A stretch of DNA of 64,000 nt, from the NCBI GenBank assembly GCA_015057165.1, contig SVEY01000015.1, positions 1 through 64,000 of the forward strand, in the 5' to 3' direction. The translations under genes were made by a program, and so were the position numbers. The DNA comes from Lachnospiraceae bacterium. Its GTDB lineage: Bacteria; Bacillota; Clostridia; Lachnospirales; Lachnospiraceae. Below are positions 36,614 to 46,357 of this stretch, one piece after another. The first letter of the stretch is position 1. Every line of letters starts with the position of its first letter. A model generated the notes under the pieces. It was not told the origin of the DNA. It worked only from the letters and a program-made list of their open reading frames with translations, and made no database searches.

Positions 36614-38980
36614 ATGTTTGAGGTAGTAAAGAGAGACGGTCAAGTAACTGAATTTAACTTAGGCAAAATCAATGACGCTATTGCTAAAGCGTTTGATGCA
36701 ACAAAGAAGGCTTATAATGATGATATCATTGGTCTTCTTTCACTTCGTGTATCTTCTGACTTCCAGGATAAGATCAAAGATAACAAGGTGAGTGTAGAGG
36801 ATATTCAGGATAGTGTGGAGAAGACATTAGAGTCAACAGGCTATACTGATGTTGCCAAGGCATATATCCTATATCGTAGACAACGTGAGAAAATGCGTAA
36901 TATGAAGTCTACAATTCTTGATTACAAAGATGTAGTTAATAGTTATGTTAAAGTTGAAGATTGGAGAGTTAAAGAGAACTCAACAGTTACATATTCAGTT
37001 GGTGGATTGATTCTTTCTAACTCTGGTGCGGTAACAGCTAATTATTGGTTGTCAGAGATTTATGATGATGAAATTGCAGAGGCTCATAGAAATGCTGATA
37101 TTCATATTCATGATTTATCAATGCTTACAGGATATTGTGCAGGATGGTCTCTCAAACAATTAATTACAGAAGGCCTTGGAGGAATCTCTGGAAAGATAAC
37201 TTCTGCTCCAGCTTCTCACCTTTCAGTATTGTGTAACCAGATGGTTAATTTCCTTGGAATTATGCAGAACGAATGGGCTGGTGCACAGGCATTTTCATCT
37301 TTTGATACATATTTAGCACCTTTCGTTAAGGTGGACAATCTCTCATATAATGATGTTAAGAAGTGTATAGAAGCATTTGTATATGGTGTTAATACTCCAT
37401 CTCGTTGGGGTACACAAGCTCCATTTACTAATATTACACTTGACTGGACAGTTCCTAATGATCTTGCTGAACTTCCTGCAATTGTTGGTGGCGAAGAGCA
37501 AGACTTCAAATACAAGGATTGCAAGAAAGAAATGGATATGATTAATAAAGCATTTCTTGAGGTTATGATCGAGGGTGATGCTAATGGTAGAGGATTCCAG
37601 TATCCAATTCCAACATATTCAATTACAAGAGATTTTGATTGGTCTGATACAGAGAATAACAGATTATTATTCGAGATGACTGCAAAGTATGGAACACCTT
37701 ATTTCTCTAACTATATTAATTCAGATATGGAGCCAAGTGATGTAAGATCTATGTGCTGTAGACTTAGACTTGACTTAAGAGAATTACGTAAGAAGTCAGG
37801 TGGATTCTTCGGCTCAGGAGAAAGTACTGGTTCTGTAGGTGTTGTTACAATTAACATGCCACGTATTGCTTATCAGGCTAAGAATGAGAAAGATTTCTAC
37901 GAGAGACTTGATAGATTAATGGATATTTCTGCTAGATCTCTTAAGATAAAGAGAGGAGTTATATCAAGACTTCTTGATGAAGGCTTATATCCATATACTA
38001 AGAGATATCTTGGTACATTCAACAATCACTTCTCTACAATTGGTCTTATTGGTATGAATGAGGTTGGTCTTAATGCTAATTGGTTAAGAAAAGACTTAAC
38101 ACATGAAGAGACACAGAAGTTTACACAGGATGTACTTAATCACATGAGAGAACGTCTTTCAGATTATCAGGAACAATATGGAGATCTATATAATTTGGAA
38201 GCTACACCAGCTGAGTCTACTACATACAGACTTGCTAAGCATGATAGAGCTCAATTCCCTGATATTATTACTGCTGGTTTTGAAGGTGATACACCTTTCT
38301 ATACTAATAGTTCACATTTACCAGTAGAATATACATCAGATATTTTTGATGCATTAGATATTCAAGATGATTTACAGACGTTATATACATCAGGAACTGT
38401 ATTCCATGCATTCTTAGGTGAGAAAATGGCTGATTGGAAGTCGGCTGCAAATTTAATTAGAACAATTGCAGAGAATTACAGAATTCCATATTATACTTTA
38501 TCTCCTACATATTCTATATGTAAAGAGCATGGATATCTTTCAGGAGAGACAGCTACATGTCCTCATTGTGGTGCATCAACTGAGGTTTATTCAAGAATTA
38601 CAGGTTACTATAGACCAGTTCAGAACTGGAACGAAGGTAAGAGTCAGGAATACAAGAACCGTAAGTTATACGATATTGAACATTCGATTTTGAAGAAGCC
38701 GGGCAAGAAGGTTTCAGAAAAGACACAGGAAGTATCAATTGATAATACATCTAAGGCTACAGTTAAGTATTTGTTCACAACTAAGACATGTCCTAATTGC
38801 GCATTGGCAAAGGAAATGTTAAGTGATGAAGACTATGTTCTTATTGATGCTGAAGAAGAATCTGACATGACTAAGAAGTTCGGTATTATGCAGGCTCCAA
38901 CACTTGTAGTTGTTAATGGAGATAAATCCAAGAAATATGTTAACGCTTCTAATATACAGAAGTTTGTTGATTCCAAGTAA
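36614..38980 (+). CDS. nrdD: Anaerobic ribonucleoside-triphosphate reductase with C-terminal redoxin domain
   Basis: A class III ribonucleotide reductase that makes dNTPs without oxygen using a glycyl radical. The 788-residue protein has an N-terminal ATP cone (FEVVKRDGQVTEFNLGKI), the ten-stranded barrel, a zinc site (Cys636, Cys649, Cys652 in SICKEHG and CPHCG) and the glycyl radical loop RITGYYRPV (Gly664). Unusually, about 80 further residues from 708 form a thioredoxin/glutaredoxin-like domain with CPNC (726-729) and a cis-proline segment MQAPTLVVV. NrdD types that use a redoxin rather than formate are known, and the fusion would supply that electron donor in cis. The activase gene nrdG is not adjacent. 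Ribosome site AGAGGTGGG. Confidence 0.93.
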   Translation: MFEVVKRDGQVTEFNLGKINDAIAKAFDATKKAYNDDIIGLLSLRVSSDFQDKIKDNKVSVEDIQDSVEKTLESTGYTDVAKAYILYRRQREKMRNMKSTILDYKDVVNSYVKVEDWRVKENSTVTYSVGGLILSNSGAVTANYWLSEIYDDEIAEAHRNADIHIHDLSMLTGYCAGWSLKQLITEGLGGISGKITSAPASHLSVLCNQMVNFLGIMQNEWAGAQAFSSFDTYLAPFVKVDNLSYNDVKKCIEAFVYGVNTPSRWGTQAPFTNITLDWTVPNDLAELPAIVGGEEQDFKYKDCKKEMDMINKAFLEVMIEGDANGRGFQYPIPTYSITRDFDWSDTENNRLLFEMTAKYGTPYFSNYINSDMEPSDVRSMCCRLRLDLRELRKKSGGFFGSGESTGSVGVVTINMPRIAYQAKNEKDFYERLDRLMDISARSLKIKRGVISRLLDEGLYPYTKRYLGTFNNHFSTIGLIGMNEVGLNANWLRKDLTHEETQKFTQDVLNHMRERLSDYQEQYGDLYNLEATPAESTTYRLAKHDRAQFPDIITAGFEGDTPFYTNSSHLPVEYTSDIFDALDIQDDLQTLYTSGTVFHAFLGEKMADWKSAANLIRTIAENYRIPYYTLSPTYSICKEHGYLSGETATCPHCGASTEVYSRITGYYRPVQNWNEGKSQEYKNRKLYDIEHSILKKPGKKVSEKTQEVSIDNTSKATVKYLFTTKTCPNCALAKEMLSDEDYVLIDAEEESDMTKKFGIMQAPTLVVVNGDKSKKYVNASNIQKFVDSK

Positions 38981-39077
38981 AAAGTAATAGGCTAACTAAA
39001 CGGTGCCAGGGCTGGGTGAGGCTAATGATTTTGGTCTCTATCCAGCCTTTGCATTTATGATGAAGGAAAGGGATTAT

Positions 39078-42000
39078 ATGTCTTTTGCACATTTACACGT
39101 CCATACAGAATATTCGCTACTAGATGGTTCCAATAAGATAACTGAATATGTACAACGGGTAAAAGAACTTGGGATGAATAGTGCTGCTATTACAGATCAC
39201 GGCGTAATGTATGGAGTTATTAATTTCTACAAAGCTGCTAAAAGTGCTGGTATAAAACCAATTCTTGGATGTGAGGTGTATGTTGCTCCAGGTTCTAGAT
39301 TTGACAAAACCAAAGACGAAAATGAAAGCAAATACTATCATCTTATTCTTCTTGCGGAGAATAATGTGGGATATAGCAATTTAATGAAAATTGTGTCTAA
39401 AGGTTTTGTTGATGGCTTCTATTACAAACCAAGAGTTGATAGAGAAGTTCTAGAGAAATATCACGAAGGAATTATTTGTCTTAGTGCCTGTCTTGCTGGT
39501 GAAGTTGCAAGGCTTCTAGCTAGTGGTATGTATGAAGAGGCAAAAAAGGCCGCTTTGTGGCATAGAGATTGTTTCGGTGAAGGAAATTATTTCTTAGAAT
39601 TGCAAGATCATGGAATTTCAACGCAGCAAAATGTTAATCAGGGATTACTTCGAATTGCTAAGGAAACGGGAATAGAGTTAGTTGCAACTAATGATGTTCA
39701 TTACACCCTTGCAGAAGATGAAGTGCCACATGATATTCTTCTTTGCATTCAAACTGGCAAAAAAGTAAGTGATGAAGATAGGTTAAGATATGATGGCGGA
39801 CAATACTATGTTAAGAGCGAAGAAGAGATGCGAAGTCTCTTTCCATATGCATTACAAGCTATAGACAATACCCAAATAATAGCAGACAGATGTAATGTTG
39901 AAATAGAATTTGGCGTAACGAAACTACCACATTTTGAAGTGCCAAGTGGCTATGATTCATGGACATATCTTAATAAGTTATGTAAAGACGGATTAGAGAG
40001 TAGATACCAGGATAGAGCAGCAGAGTTAATGCCTAAGCTTGAATATGAACTTGGCGTTATTAAGGATATGGGGTATGTTGACTATTTCCTTATTGTGTGG
40101 GATTTTATTAATTTTGCCAGAGAGCATGATATTCCAGTGGGACCAGGCCGTGGTTCGGCTGCTGGATCTCTTGTCTCGTATACAACTGGAATTACTGACA
40201 TAGATCCTATTAAGTATAGTTTACTATTCGAGAGATTCCTTAATCCAGAACGTGTGTCAATGCCTGATATTGATATTGACTTTAGTGATGAGAGAAGAAG
40301 TGAAGTAATAGATTATGTTGTAGAGAAATATGGGGAGGAGTGTGTAACTCAGATTGTAACATTTGGAACTCTTGCAGCAAGAAATGTTATTAGAGATGTA
40401 GGACGTGTATTAGATCTTCCTTATGCTTATGTAGATAAGATTGCCAAAAGCATTCCTAAGGAACTTAAGATAACTATTAAAGGTGCTTTAGAGAAGAATC
40501 CTGAACTCTATAAAATGTATGAAGAAGACGAGACAGTAAAGCATCTTCTCGATATGGCAATGAGGCTTGAGGGGCTTCCTCGAAACACTTCTATGCATGC
40601 TGCAGGTGTAGTTATATCAGAGAAGCCAATGGACAACTATGTACCTCTTGCAAGAGCGCAGGATGGAACAATAACCACTCAATTTGTAATGACAACAATC
40701 GAAGAATTAGGACTTCTTAAAATGGACTTCCTTGGCCTTCGTACGTTATCGGTTATTGACAATGCAATCAAGATGGCTGAAGCAAAAGATAATAGTATTA
40801 AGATAGATTTTGAAAAAATAGGCTATGATGATAAGCAGGTGTTTGAGCTTATTGGTTCGGGAAAAACTGAGGGCGTATTTCAGCTTGAAAGTGCTGGAAT
40901 GAAGAACTTTATGAAGGAATTAAAGCCGGAGAATCTTGAAGATGTTATTGCAGGAATATCACTATATCGTCCTGGTCCTATGGACTTTATTCCTGATTAT
41001 ATCAAAGGAAAGAATGATAAAGAATCTATAACATATCTTTGTCCTGAACTTAAACCGATTCTTGAACCAACATATGGATGTATTGTATATCAAGAACAGG
41101 TTATGCAGATAGTTAGAGATCTTGCTGGATATTCCATGGGAAGAAGTGACCTTGTTAGACGTGCAATGTCTAAGAAAAAAGATGAGGTTATGGAGAAAGA
41201 ACGTGCTAATTTTGTATATGGTAACCAGGAAGAAGGAGTTAATGGTTGTATTAACAATGGAATAAGTGAAGATGTTGCTAATGAGATATATGATAAAATG
41301 ATTGACTTTGCAAAATATGCATTTAACAAGTCTCATGCTGCAGCATATGCTGTTGTTGCTTATCAGACTGCTTATTTGAAGAGATACTATCCATTAGAAT
41401 TTATGGCAAGTCTTATGAGTTCTGTAATTGATAACACATCTAAAGTATCAGAATATATTTTCAATTGTAAGAATATGGGAATAAAGGTTCTACCTCCAAG
41501 TGTAAATTATGGAGAAGGACGATTTGCTGTTGATGGAGACAGTATAAGGTATGGTATGTATGCTGTAAAAAGTGTTGGACGAAATGTTGTAGATAGGATT
41601 GTAGAAGAGAGGAATGAAAACGGAATCTATTCTACAATCGATAACTTCATTAATAGAGTAAACGGACTTGATATTAATAAAAGAGCAATAGAAAGCCTTA
41701 TTAAAGCTGGAGCGTTAGATGGACTTGATGGCAATAGAAGACAGATGCTTTCTGTATATACAAGGATTCTCGATAATGTTAACGCAGAAAGGAAGAAATC
41801 TATTGATGGGCAGATGAGCTTTCTTGATTTTGCAAATGAGGATAATAAGAAACAATTTGAGATTACCCTTCCTAATCTGCCAGAATATGATAAAGAGACG
41901 CTTCTTGAATTTGAGAAGGAAGCACTCAATATATATGTAAGCGGACACCCTCTAGAAGAATACACAGATATAATGGAAGCAAATGTAACTAATGTAACTT

Positions 42001-42584
42001 CCGATCTTGTTCTCGACGAGTCCACGGGAGAATGTGTAGTGGAGGATGATTCTCATATTACCATTGGCGGAATGATTACTAATATAACAATTAAATATAC
42101 AAAAAATAATAAGACAATGGCTTTTATAACTGTTGAAGACCTAGTGGGACAGGCAGAAGTAATTGTTTTCCCTGATATGTATGACAGATATAATTATCTT
42201 ATTAGTGAAGATAATAAGGTTTTTATAAGAGGTCGTGTAAATGCTAGTGATGATAATGATGCAAAGCTTATATGCGAAGGGATTAAAGGCTTTAATGAGG
42301 TCAACAAAGTTGCATGGATTATTTTTGATTCAAAAGATTCATTTCTGGAAAATGAAAATAAACTATATGAAATATTAGATAAGAGTTATGGCGATGATAA
42401 TGTTTGGATTTATATTAAAGATGGACATTTGACGAAGGGCCTCGATAATAGATATAATATTTCTATTGGTGATGATATTATTAATAGTCTTAAGAAGTCT
42501 TTTGGAGATGATAAGATTAAGGTACAGCCTGGAAAAGTGAAATTTGATTCCCTGAGACGAAATAATAGAAACTATAATAGATAA
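39078..42584 (+). CDS. dnaE: DNA polymerase III alpha subunit DnaE
   Basis: A 1168-residue C-family replicative polymerase. It starts with the PHP domain (FAHLHVHTEYSLLDGS), then the palm with the catalytic aspartates in MPDIDIDFSDERR and GPGRGSAAGSLVSYTTG, the finger region (ARNVIRDVGRVLD), a helix-hairpin-helix segment and an OB fold at about 980-1060 (ITIGGMITNITIKYTKN). The GTG at 39003 is rejected because the ATG at 39078 has AAGGAAAGGG and matches the family N-terminus. It should work beside PolC in lagging-strand synthesis, as in other Firmicutes. The C-terminal 100 residues are less conserved. Confidence 0.95.
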   Translation: MSFAHLHVHTEYSLLDGSNKITEYVQRVKELGMNSAAITDHGVMYGVINFYKAAKSAGIKPILGCEVYVAPGSRFDKTKDENESKYYHLILLAENNVGYSNLMKIVSKGFVDGFYYKPRVDREVLEKYHEGIICLSACLAGEVARLLASGMYEEAKKAALWHRDCFGEGNYFLELQDHGISTQQNVNQGLLRIAKETGIELVATNDVHYTLAEDEVPHDILLCIQTGKKVSDEDRLRYDGGQYYVKSEEEMRSLFPYALQAIDNTQIIADRCNVEIEFGVTKLPHFEVPSGYDSWTYLNKLCKDGLESRYQDRAAELMPKLEYELGVIKDMGYVDYFLIVWDFINFAREHDIPVGPGRGSAAGSLVSYTTGITDIDPIKYSLLFERFLNPERVSMPDIDIDFSDERRSEVIDYVVEKYGEECVTQIVTFGTLAARNVIRDVGRVLDLPYAYVDKIAKSIPKELKITIKGALEKNPELYKMYEEDETVKHLLDMAMRLEGLPRNTSMHAAGVVISEKPMDNYVPLARAQDGTITTQFVMTTIEELGLLKMDFLGLRTLSVIDNAIKMAEAKDNSIKIDFEKIGYDDKQVFELIGSGKTEGVFQLESAGMKNFMKELKPENLEDVIAGISLYRPGPMDFIPDYIKGKNDKESITYLCPELKPILEPTYGCIVYQEQVMQIVRDLAGYSMGRSDLVRRAMSKKKDEVMEKERANFVYGNQEEGVNGCINNGISEDVANEIYDKMIDFAKYAFNKSHAAAYAVVAYQTAYLKRYYPLEFMASLMSSVIDNTSKVSEYIFNCKNMGIKVLPPSVNYGEGRFAVDGDSIRYGMYAVKSVGRNVVDRIVEERNENGIYSTIDNFINRVNGLDINKRAIESLIKAGALDGLDGNRRQMLSVYTRILDNVNAERKKSIDGQMSFLDFANEDNKKQFEITLPNLPEYDKETLLEFEKEALNIYVSGHPLEEYTDIMEANVTNVTSDLVLDESTGECVVEDDSHITIGGMITNITIKYTKNNKTMAFITVEDLVGQAEVIVFPDMYDRYNYLISEDNKVFIRGRVNASDDNDAKLICEGIKGFNEVNKVAWIIFDSKDSFLENENKLYEILDKSYGDDNVWIYIKDGHLTKGLDNRYNISIGDDIINSLKKSFGDDKIKVQPGKVKFDSLRRNNRNYNR

Positions 42585-42657
42585 AAGAAAAATAAAGCAT
42601 GTTTTATTAATATAGTGTATAATAGTTACGTAGTATTATTAATTGGAGGCAGAAACT

Positions 42658-43629
42658 ATGGCCAAAGAAGTGAACACAATTGGAGTTTTGACAAGTGGTG
42701 GTGATGCACCTGGAATGAATGCAGCTATTAGAGCTGTTGTGAGACAGTCTATCTATAATGGCAAGAAAGTAAAAGGAATTAGACGTGGATATGCTGGACT
42801 TCTTGAGGAAGAGATTTTCGAGATGCAAAGCTATGATGTATCAGACACTATTCAACGTGGTGGAACAATTCTTCAGACTGCAAGATGTAAAGAGTTTAAG
42901 AAGCCGGAAATTGTAAAAGAGGCTGCAAAGATATGCGGTAAACATGGTATAGATGGTCTTGTAGTAATAGGAGGAGATGGTTCATTTCGTGGTGCCACAG
43001 CATTAGCAGAAGCTGGTGTTAACACGATTGGAGTCCCAGGAACAATTGATTTAGATATCGCCTGTACAGAGTATACAATTGGATTTGATACAGCAGTTAA
43101 TACTGCAATTGATGCTATAGATAAGATAAGAGATACATCAACCTCTCATGAACGTTGTTCTATTGTTGAAGTTATGGGACGTGGTGCAGGATATATTGCA
43201 TTATGGTGTGGAATTGCAAATGGTGCCGAAGATGTACTCCTACCGGAGTACTATGATTACGATGAGCAGAAGCTTGTTGATCATATTATTGAAGGTAGAA
43301 AAAAGGGTAAGCAGCATCACATAATAATAAACGCAGAGGGAATAGGTCACTCTACTTCTCTTGCAAAAAGAATTGAAGCTGCAACAGGAATAGAAACAAG
43401 AGCAACTATTCTAGGCTATATGCAACGTGGTGGTTCTCCAACAGCAAAGGACAGAGTATATGCGTCCACAATGGGAGCTAAGGCAGTAGACTTACTTTGT
43501 GAAGGCAAGACTAACAGAGTCGTGGGATATCGTCATGGAGAGTTTGTTGATTTTGATATAATTGAAGCTCTTAATATGGAGAAAAAGATAGATAGTTTCC
43601 TTATCGATACTTGCACATCTCTTAATGGA
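42658..43629 (+). CDS. pfkA: ATP-dependent 6-phosphofructokinase
   Basis: The committed step of glycolysis, phosphorylating fructose 6-phosphate. The protein of about 325 residues has the ATP loop GVLTSGGDAPGMNAAIR, the GGDGS motif (residues 105-109, whose Gly after Asp indicates ATP rather than pyrophosphate), the catalytic Asp131 in GTIDLD and the VEVMGRGAGYIA segment. The usual TIDND reads TIDLD here, and the next residues (IACTEYTIG) also differ from the common IAGTDYTIG. The ATG at 42658 has GGAGG 8 bases upstream, so the TTG at 42643 is rejected. A TATAAT lies at 42618-42623. The reading frame closes at 43635. Confidence 0.93.
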
Positions 43630-43643
43630 AGATAAGGTATTGT

Positions 43644-44453
43644 ATGGAACATTTAGAAGTAATAAAGAGTCCTTCTAATTCGAAAGTCAAATATGTTAAT
43701 TCTCTTATCAAGAAATCAAATAAGAGAAGAGAAGATAATGTATATGTTGTTGAAGGCTTAAGAATGGTTCTCGATGCTCCCTTTTGTGATATCAGGAGTG
43801 TATTTGTAAGTGAATCATTATTGATTAAGGAATCAAGGATTAAGGAATTACTAGATAATTGCAAAGCCCATGATGTAGATGTGGTATTGGTATCTGATAA
43901 GGTGATGAAAAATATGTCAGATACTATTACGCCTCAGGGAGTACTTGCAATTGTAGCTCAAAAGACTTATGAAGTTGATACAACTAAGGAGACATTCCTT
44001 CTGTTAGAGGATATTCAAGATCCCGGGAATCTGGGCACATTATTTAGAACTGCAGAAGCAGCAGGTATTGATGAAATAATAATGAGCAGAGATTGCGTTG
44101 ATATATATAATCCTAAGACAATTCGTTCAACAATGGGAACTATATACAGAATGCCACATTTTCGATGTAAAGATAGAAATGAATGGCAGGAAGTAATAAA
44201 AGTACTTATAAATAATGGTATTACATTATATGGAGGAGCACTTTCTAAGAGCATTTCTTATGATAAAGTTGATTACACTAAGAGAATTGGAATAGTCATA
44301 GGAAATGAAGGGAATGGAATCAGTGACGAGACCTTAGATATGATTAACAGAATTCATATTCCGATGGAAGGTCAGATTGAATCACTTAATGCCGCAATGG
44401 CAGGTGGCATTATCATGTATGAGATGCATAGGCAAAGGTGCGATATGAAGTAA
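43644..44453 (+). CDS. TrmH/SpoU-family RNA 2'-O-methyltransferase
   Basis: A 269-residue knotted methyltransferase that should use S-adenosylmethionine to methylate a ribose in rRNA or tRNA. A substrate-binding domain (about residues 1-95, KSPSNSKVKYVNSLIKKSNK) is followed by the SpoU domain with motif 1 LLEDIQDPGNLGTLFRTAEA, motif 2 IVIGNEGNGIS and motif 3 IPMEGQIESLNAAMAGGI. It is close to the RlmB/YsgA group. It begins 9 bases after pfkA, so the two are probably co-transcribed. Confidence 0.92.
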   Translation: MEHLEVIKSPSNSKVKYVNSLIKKSNKRREDNVYVVEGLRMVLDAPFCDIRSVFVSESLLIKESRIKELLDNCKAHDVDVVLVSDKVMKNMSDTITPQGVLAIVAQKTYEVDTTKETFLLLEDIQDPGNLGTLFRTAEAAGIDEIIMSRDCVDIYNPKTIRSTMGTIYRMPHFRCKDRNEWQEVIKVLINNGITLYGGALSKSISYDKVDYTKRIGIVIGNEGNGISDETLDMINRIHIPMEGQIESLNAAMAGGIIMYEMHRQRCDMK

Positions 44454-44467
44454 TATCGAGGTAGTAG

Positions 44468-44731
44468 ATGAAATTATGGTTTAAAGTATGGGATGAGAAT
44501 CATATACTTGAATCTCATACAATAGAAAATGAAACTGATGATACAAGAACTCATAAAATTTTTGACGCACTAGATGAAGTTTGTGTTAGAATAAATGTTG
44601 GTCGTCCAATTTGGCTCGATTGTAACATAAGGGATTTTAAGAAATTTTCTAAGACTAGATTTAATAAAGACAATTTCGTAGAATCAATAGATTTTGAATA
44701 TCTTGAAATAGAAGTTCTTGAAGAAGATTAG
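44468..44731 (+). CDS. Small conserved protein of unknown function
   Basis: An 87-residue acidic protein (KLWFKVWDENHILESHTIEN onward) starting 15 bases after the methyltransferase with GAGGTAG as ribosome site. No signal, membrane segment or known motif is visible. Position in a tight same-strand run and ordinary codon use support a real gene. I recall similar proteins in Lachnospiraceae without a function. Confidence 0.65.
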   Translation: MKLWFKVWDENHILESHTIENETDDTRTHKIFDALDEVCVRINVGRPIWLDCNIRDFKKFSKTRFNKDNFVESIDFEYLEIEVLEED

Positions 44732-44758
44732 AACTTCGGTATAAGGAGATGTAATAAA

Positions 44759-45490
44759 ATGGCAGGTATGGAATTTAGAGAAGGCTCAGATGGATGGGCA
44801 CAGTCAATGCTTTGCTATAATTCAGCACTAAAGGAAGTTTCAACTAAGATTGATATTCTTAGTGAAGAATTCAAACATATTCATAAATATAATCCTATTG
44901 AATATGTTAAGACTAGAATAAAAGCGGCAGACAGTATTGTTAAGAAACTAATTAGATATGGTTACGAACCTACAACTGAGAATATGATTATGTATTGTAA
45001 CGATGTTGCGGGAGTTCGTATTGTATGTTCATTTACCTCAGATATATATAGACTTGCTAATATGATTGGTAAGCAAGATGATATAACAGTTCTTTCTGTA
45101 AAAGATTACATTAAGAATCCAAAGCAAAGTGGATATAAGAGCTATCATATGATTGTTGAAGTTCCTATTTTCTTATCTAGTGGTCCAGTTCAGACAAAGG
45201 TTGAAATACAGATAAGAACAATAGCTATGGATTTCTGGGCTTCTTTGGAGCATAAGATTTTCTACAAATTTGAAGGAAGTGCACCTGAGTATATTAGTCA
45301 GGACTTAAGAGAGTGTTCGGAGATTGTATCTATGCTTGATGCTAAGATGCTTGAACTTAATGATACAATTAGTGCTGCTGTAGAAGAACAGGAGAGGAAG
45401 AAGGAGCAAGAGAGACAACATAAGTTAGCTGAGAAACTTCATTTTGATTCAATAGAAAAGGCAAATAAAAAGAAGGCTTCTGGTGAATAA
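44759..45490 (+). CDS. Small alarmone synthetase (RelP/YwaC-like)
   Basis: A 243-residue stand-alone (p)ppGpp synthetase. It has only the RelA/SpoT synthetase domain: NPIEYVKTRIKAADSIVKKL, DVAGVRIVCSFTSDIYRL, the G-loop DYIKNPKQSGYKSYHMIVE and QIRTIAMDFWASLEHKI. The hydrolase and ACT parts of long RSH enzymes are missing. Wording of the motifs is closer to RelP/YwaC than to RelQ. A lysine- and glutamate-rich coiled tail follows. Ribosome site AAGGAGATG. A terminator overlaps its stop codon. Confidence 0.92.
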   Translation: MAGMEFREGSDGWAQSMLCYNSALKEVSTKIDILSEEFKHIHKYNPIEYVKTRIKAADSIVKKLIRYGYEPTTENMIMYCNDVAGVRIVCSFTSDIYRLANMIGKQDDITVLSVKDYIKNPKQSGYKSYHMIVEVPIFLSSGPVQTKVEIQIRTIAMDFWASLEHKIFYKFEGSAPEYISQDLRECSEIVSMLDAKMLELNDTISAAVEEQERKKEQERQHKLAEKLHFDSIEKANKKKASGE

Positions 45491-45505
45491 CCAGAAGCCT
45501 TTAAT
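45473..45505 (+). terminator. Terminator overlapping the alarmone synthetase stop
   Basis: A perfect 12-bp stem (AAGGCTTCTGGT with ACCAGAAGCCTT) has the stop codon in its 5-base loop. The T-run after it is short. Confidence 0.75.
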
Positions 45506-45541
45506 CGTGTTACGTTTGCTGATATCAGCCTACTAGTAAAA

Positions 45542-46147
45542 CTAAGAGTCTTGACCGTATGTTCCGTTCTTCCATGCTTCGAACTTCTCTAATACGGCAT
45601 CGTAGGTTTTTTGGCTAATCTCAGGTAATTCTTTGCCCCATGCAGCAGTTGCTTCACTGAATCCTTTCTTGAATGCATCAAGAAGCATCTCTGCTTTGGA
45701 AGTATCGTTTCCTGAAAGGGCTATGGCGAAATCCAGAATTCTATCTGATGTCTGATTGACACCCCAGTATCCATCTTCGGAAATTTCCTTCTGAGCGTTT
45801 GCTTTTGTCTCTGCGTCAACAGTGAAATCGCCGCTAGCTAGGAATTTCCACATGTCATCTGCTTTTGCAAGGGTATTTCCCTGTCCGGTAATTGTTTTCT
45901 TTACAATGTCAAATAATTGCATCTTCTGAGCTTCCTGGTCTGCTTTTAGTTTGTTAACTAGAGCAGATCTGTCAACTTTTTGATTCTTGACACTTGAATC
46001 CACCTCATTGGATGATTTTTCGAATACAGCAGCTTCTGAACTAAAGCCTGTCTTCTTTTCTGTATCATCTTTGTCTTTGGAGTCTACAGAATTCTTGTTA
46101 CTATAATAGTTGTTAGCAGTAATATTGCTAATTGCGTTTAAATCCAT
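45542..46147 (-). CDS. Conserved protein, probably in the motility regulon
   Basis: A 201-residue soluble protein. The N-terminal third is Ser/Asn/Lys-rich and probably disordered. The rest is helical, with a conserved-looking end (SEATAAWGKELPEISQKTYD). I recall similar uncharacterised proteins in flagellated Lachnospiraceae. A sigma-28-like promoter (TAAA, 16 bp, TCCGATTA) lies about 80 bases upstream of the start, and AAGGAGGG precedes the ATG. Together these suggest late flagellar or chemotaxis timing. No catalytic motif is visible. Confidence 0.75.
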   Translation of the reverse strand: MDLNAISNITANNYYSNKNSVDSKDKDDTEKKTGFSSEAAVFEKSSNEVDSSVKNQKVDRSALVNKLKADQEAQKMQLFDIVKKTITGQGNTLAKADDMWKFLASGDFTVDAETKANAQKEISEDGYWGVNQTSDRILDFAIALSGNDTSKAEMLLDAFKKGFSEATAAWGKELPEISQKTYDAVLEKFEAWKNGTYGQDS

Positions 46148-46226
46148 GCTTAACCCTCCTTGGTGTGATGATTATTGGATTCCGTTCCTAAGATTAGTTA
46201 GGGTGTGCCTACTAACTCTTAAAATA

Positions 46227-46255
46227 CTAATCGGACAATTTCTATAAAAAGTTTA
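46227..46255 (-). promoter_or_regulatory. Sigma-28-like (flagellar) promoter
   Basis: On the minus strand TAAA (46255-46252), a 16-bp spacer and TCCGATTA (46235-46228) match the SigD/FliA pattern TAAA-N15/16-GCCGATAA in its TAAA and CCGAT cores. Confidence 0.6.
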
Positions 46256-46295
46256 CTGCCTAATGGGTAAAAACACCAATTTTGTACATATAGCA

Positions 46296-46324
46296 TTGAA
46301 AATGAGTATCATTTTTGTTATATT
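46296..46324 (+). promoter_or_regulatory. ispE promoter
   Basis: TTGAAA (46296-46301), a 17-bp spacer and TATATT (46319-46324), 33 bases before the ispE start. It is divergent from the sigma-28-like promoter. Confidence 0.7.
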
Positions 46325-46357
46325 TTTTGTATACAGAATTATAGTGGGGGTTTCTTT

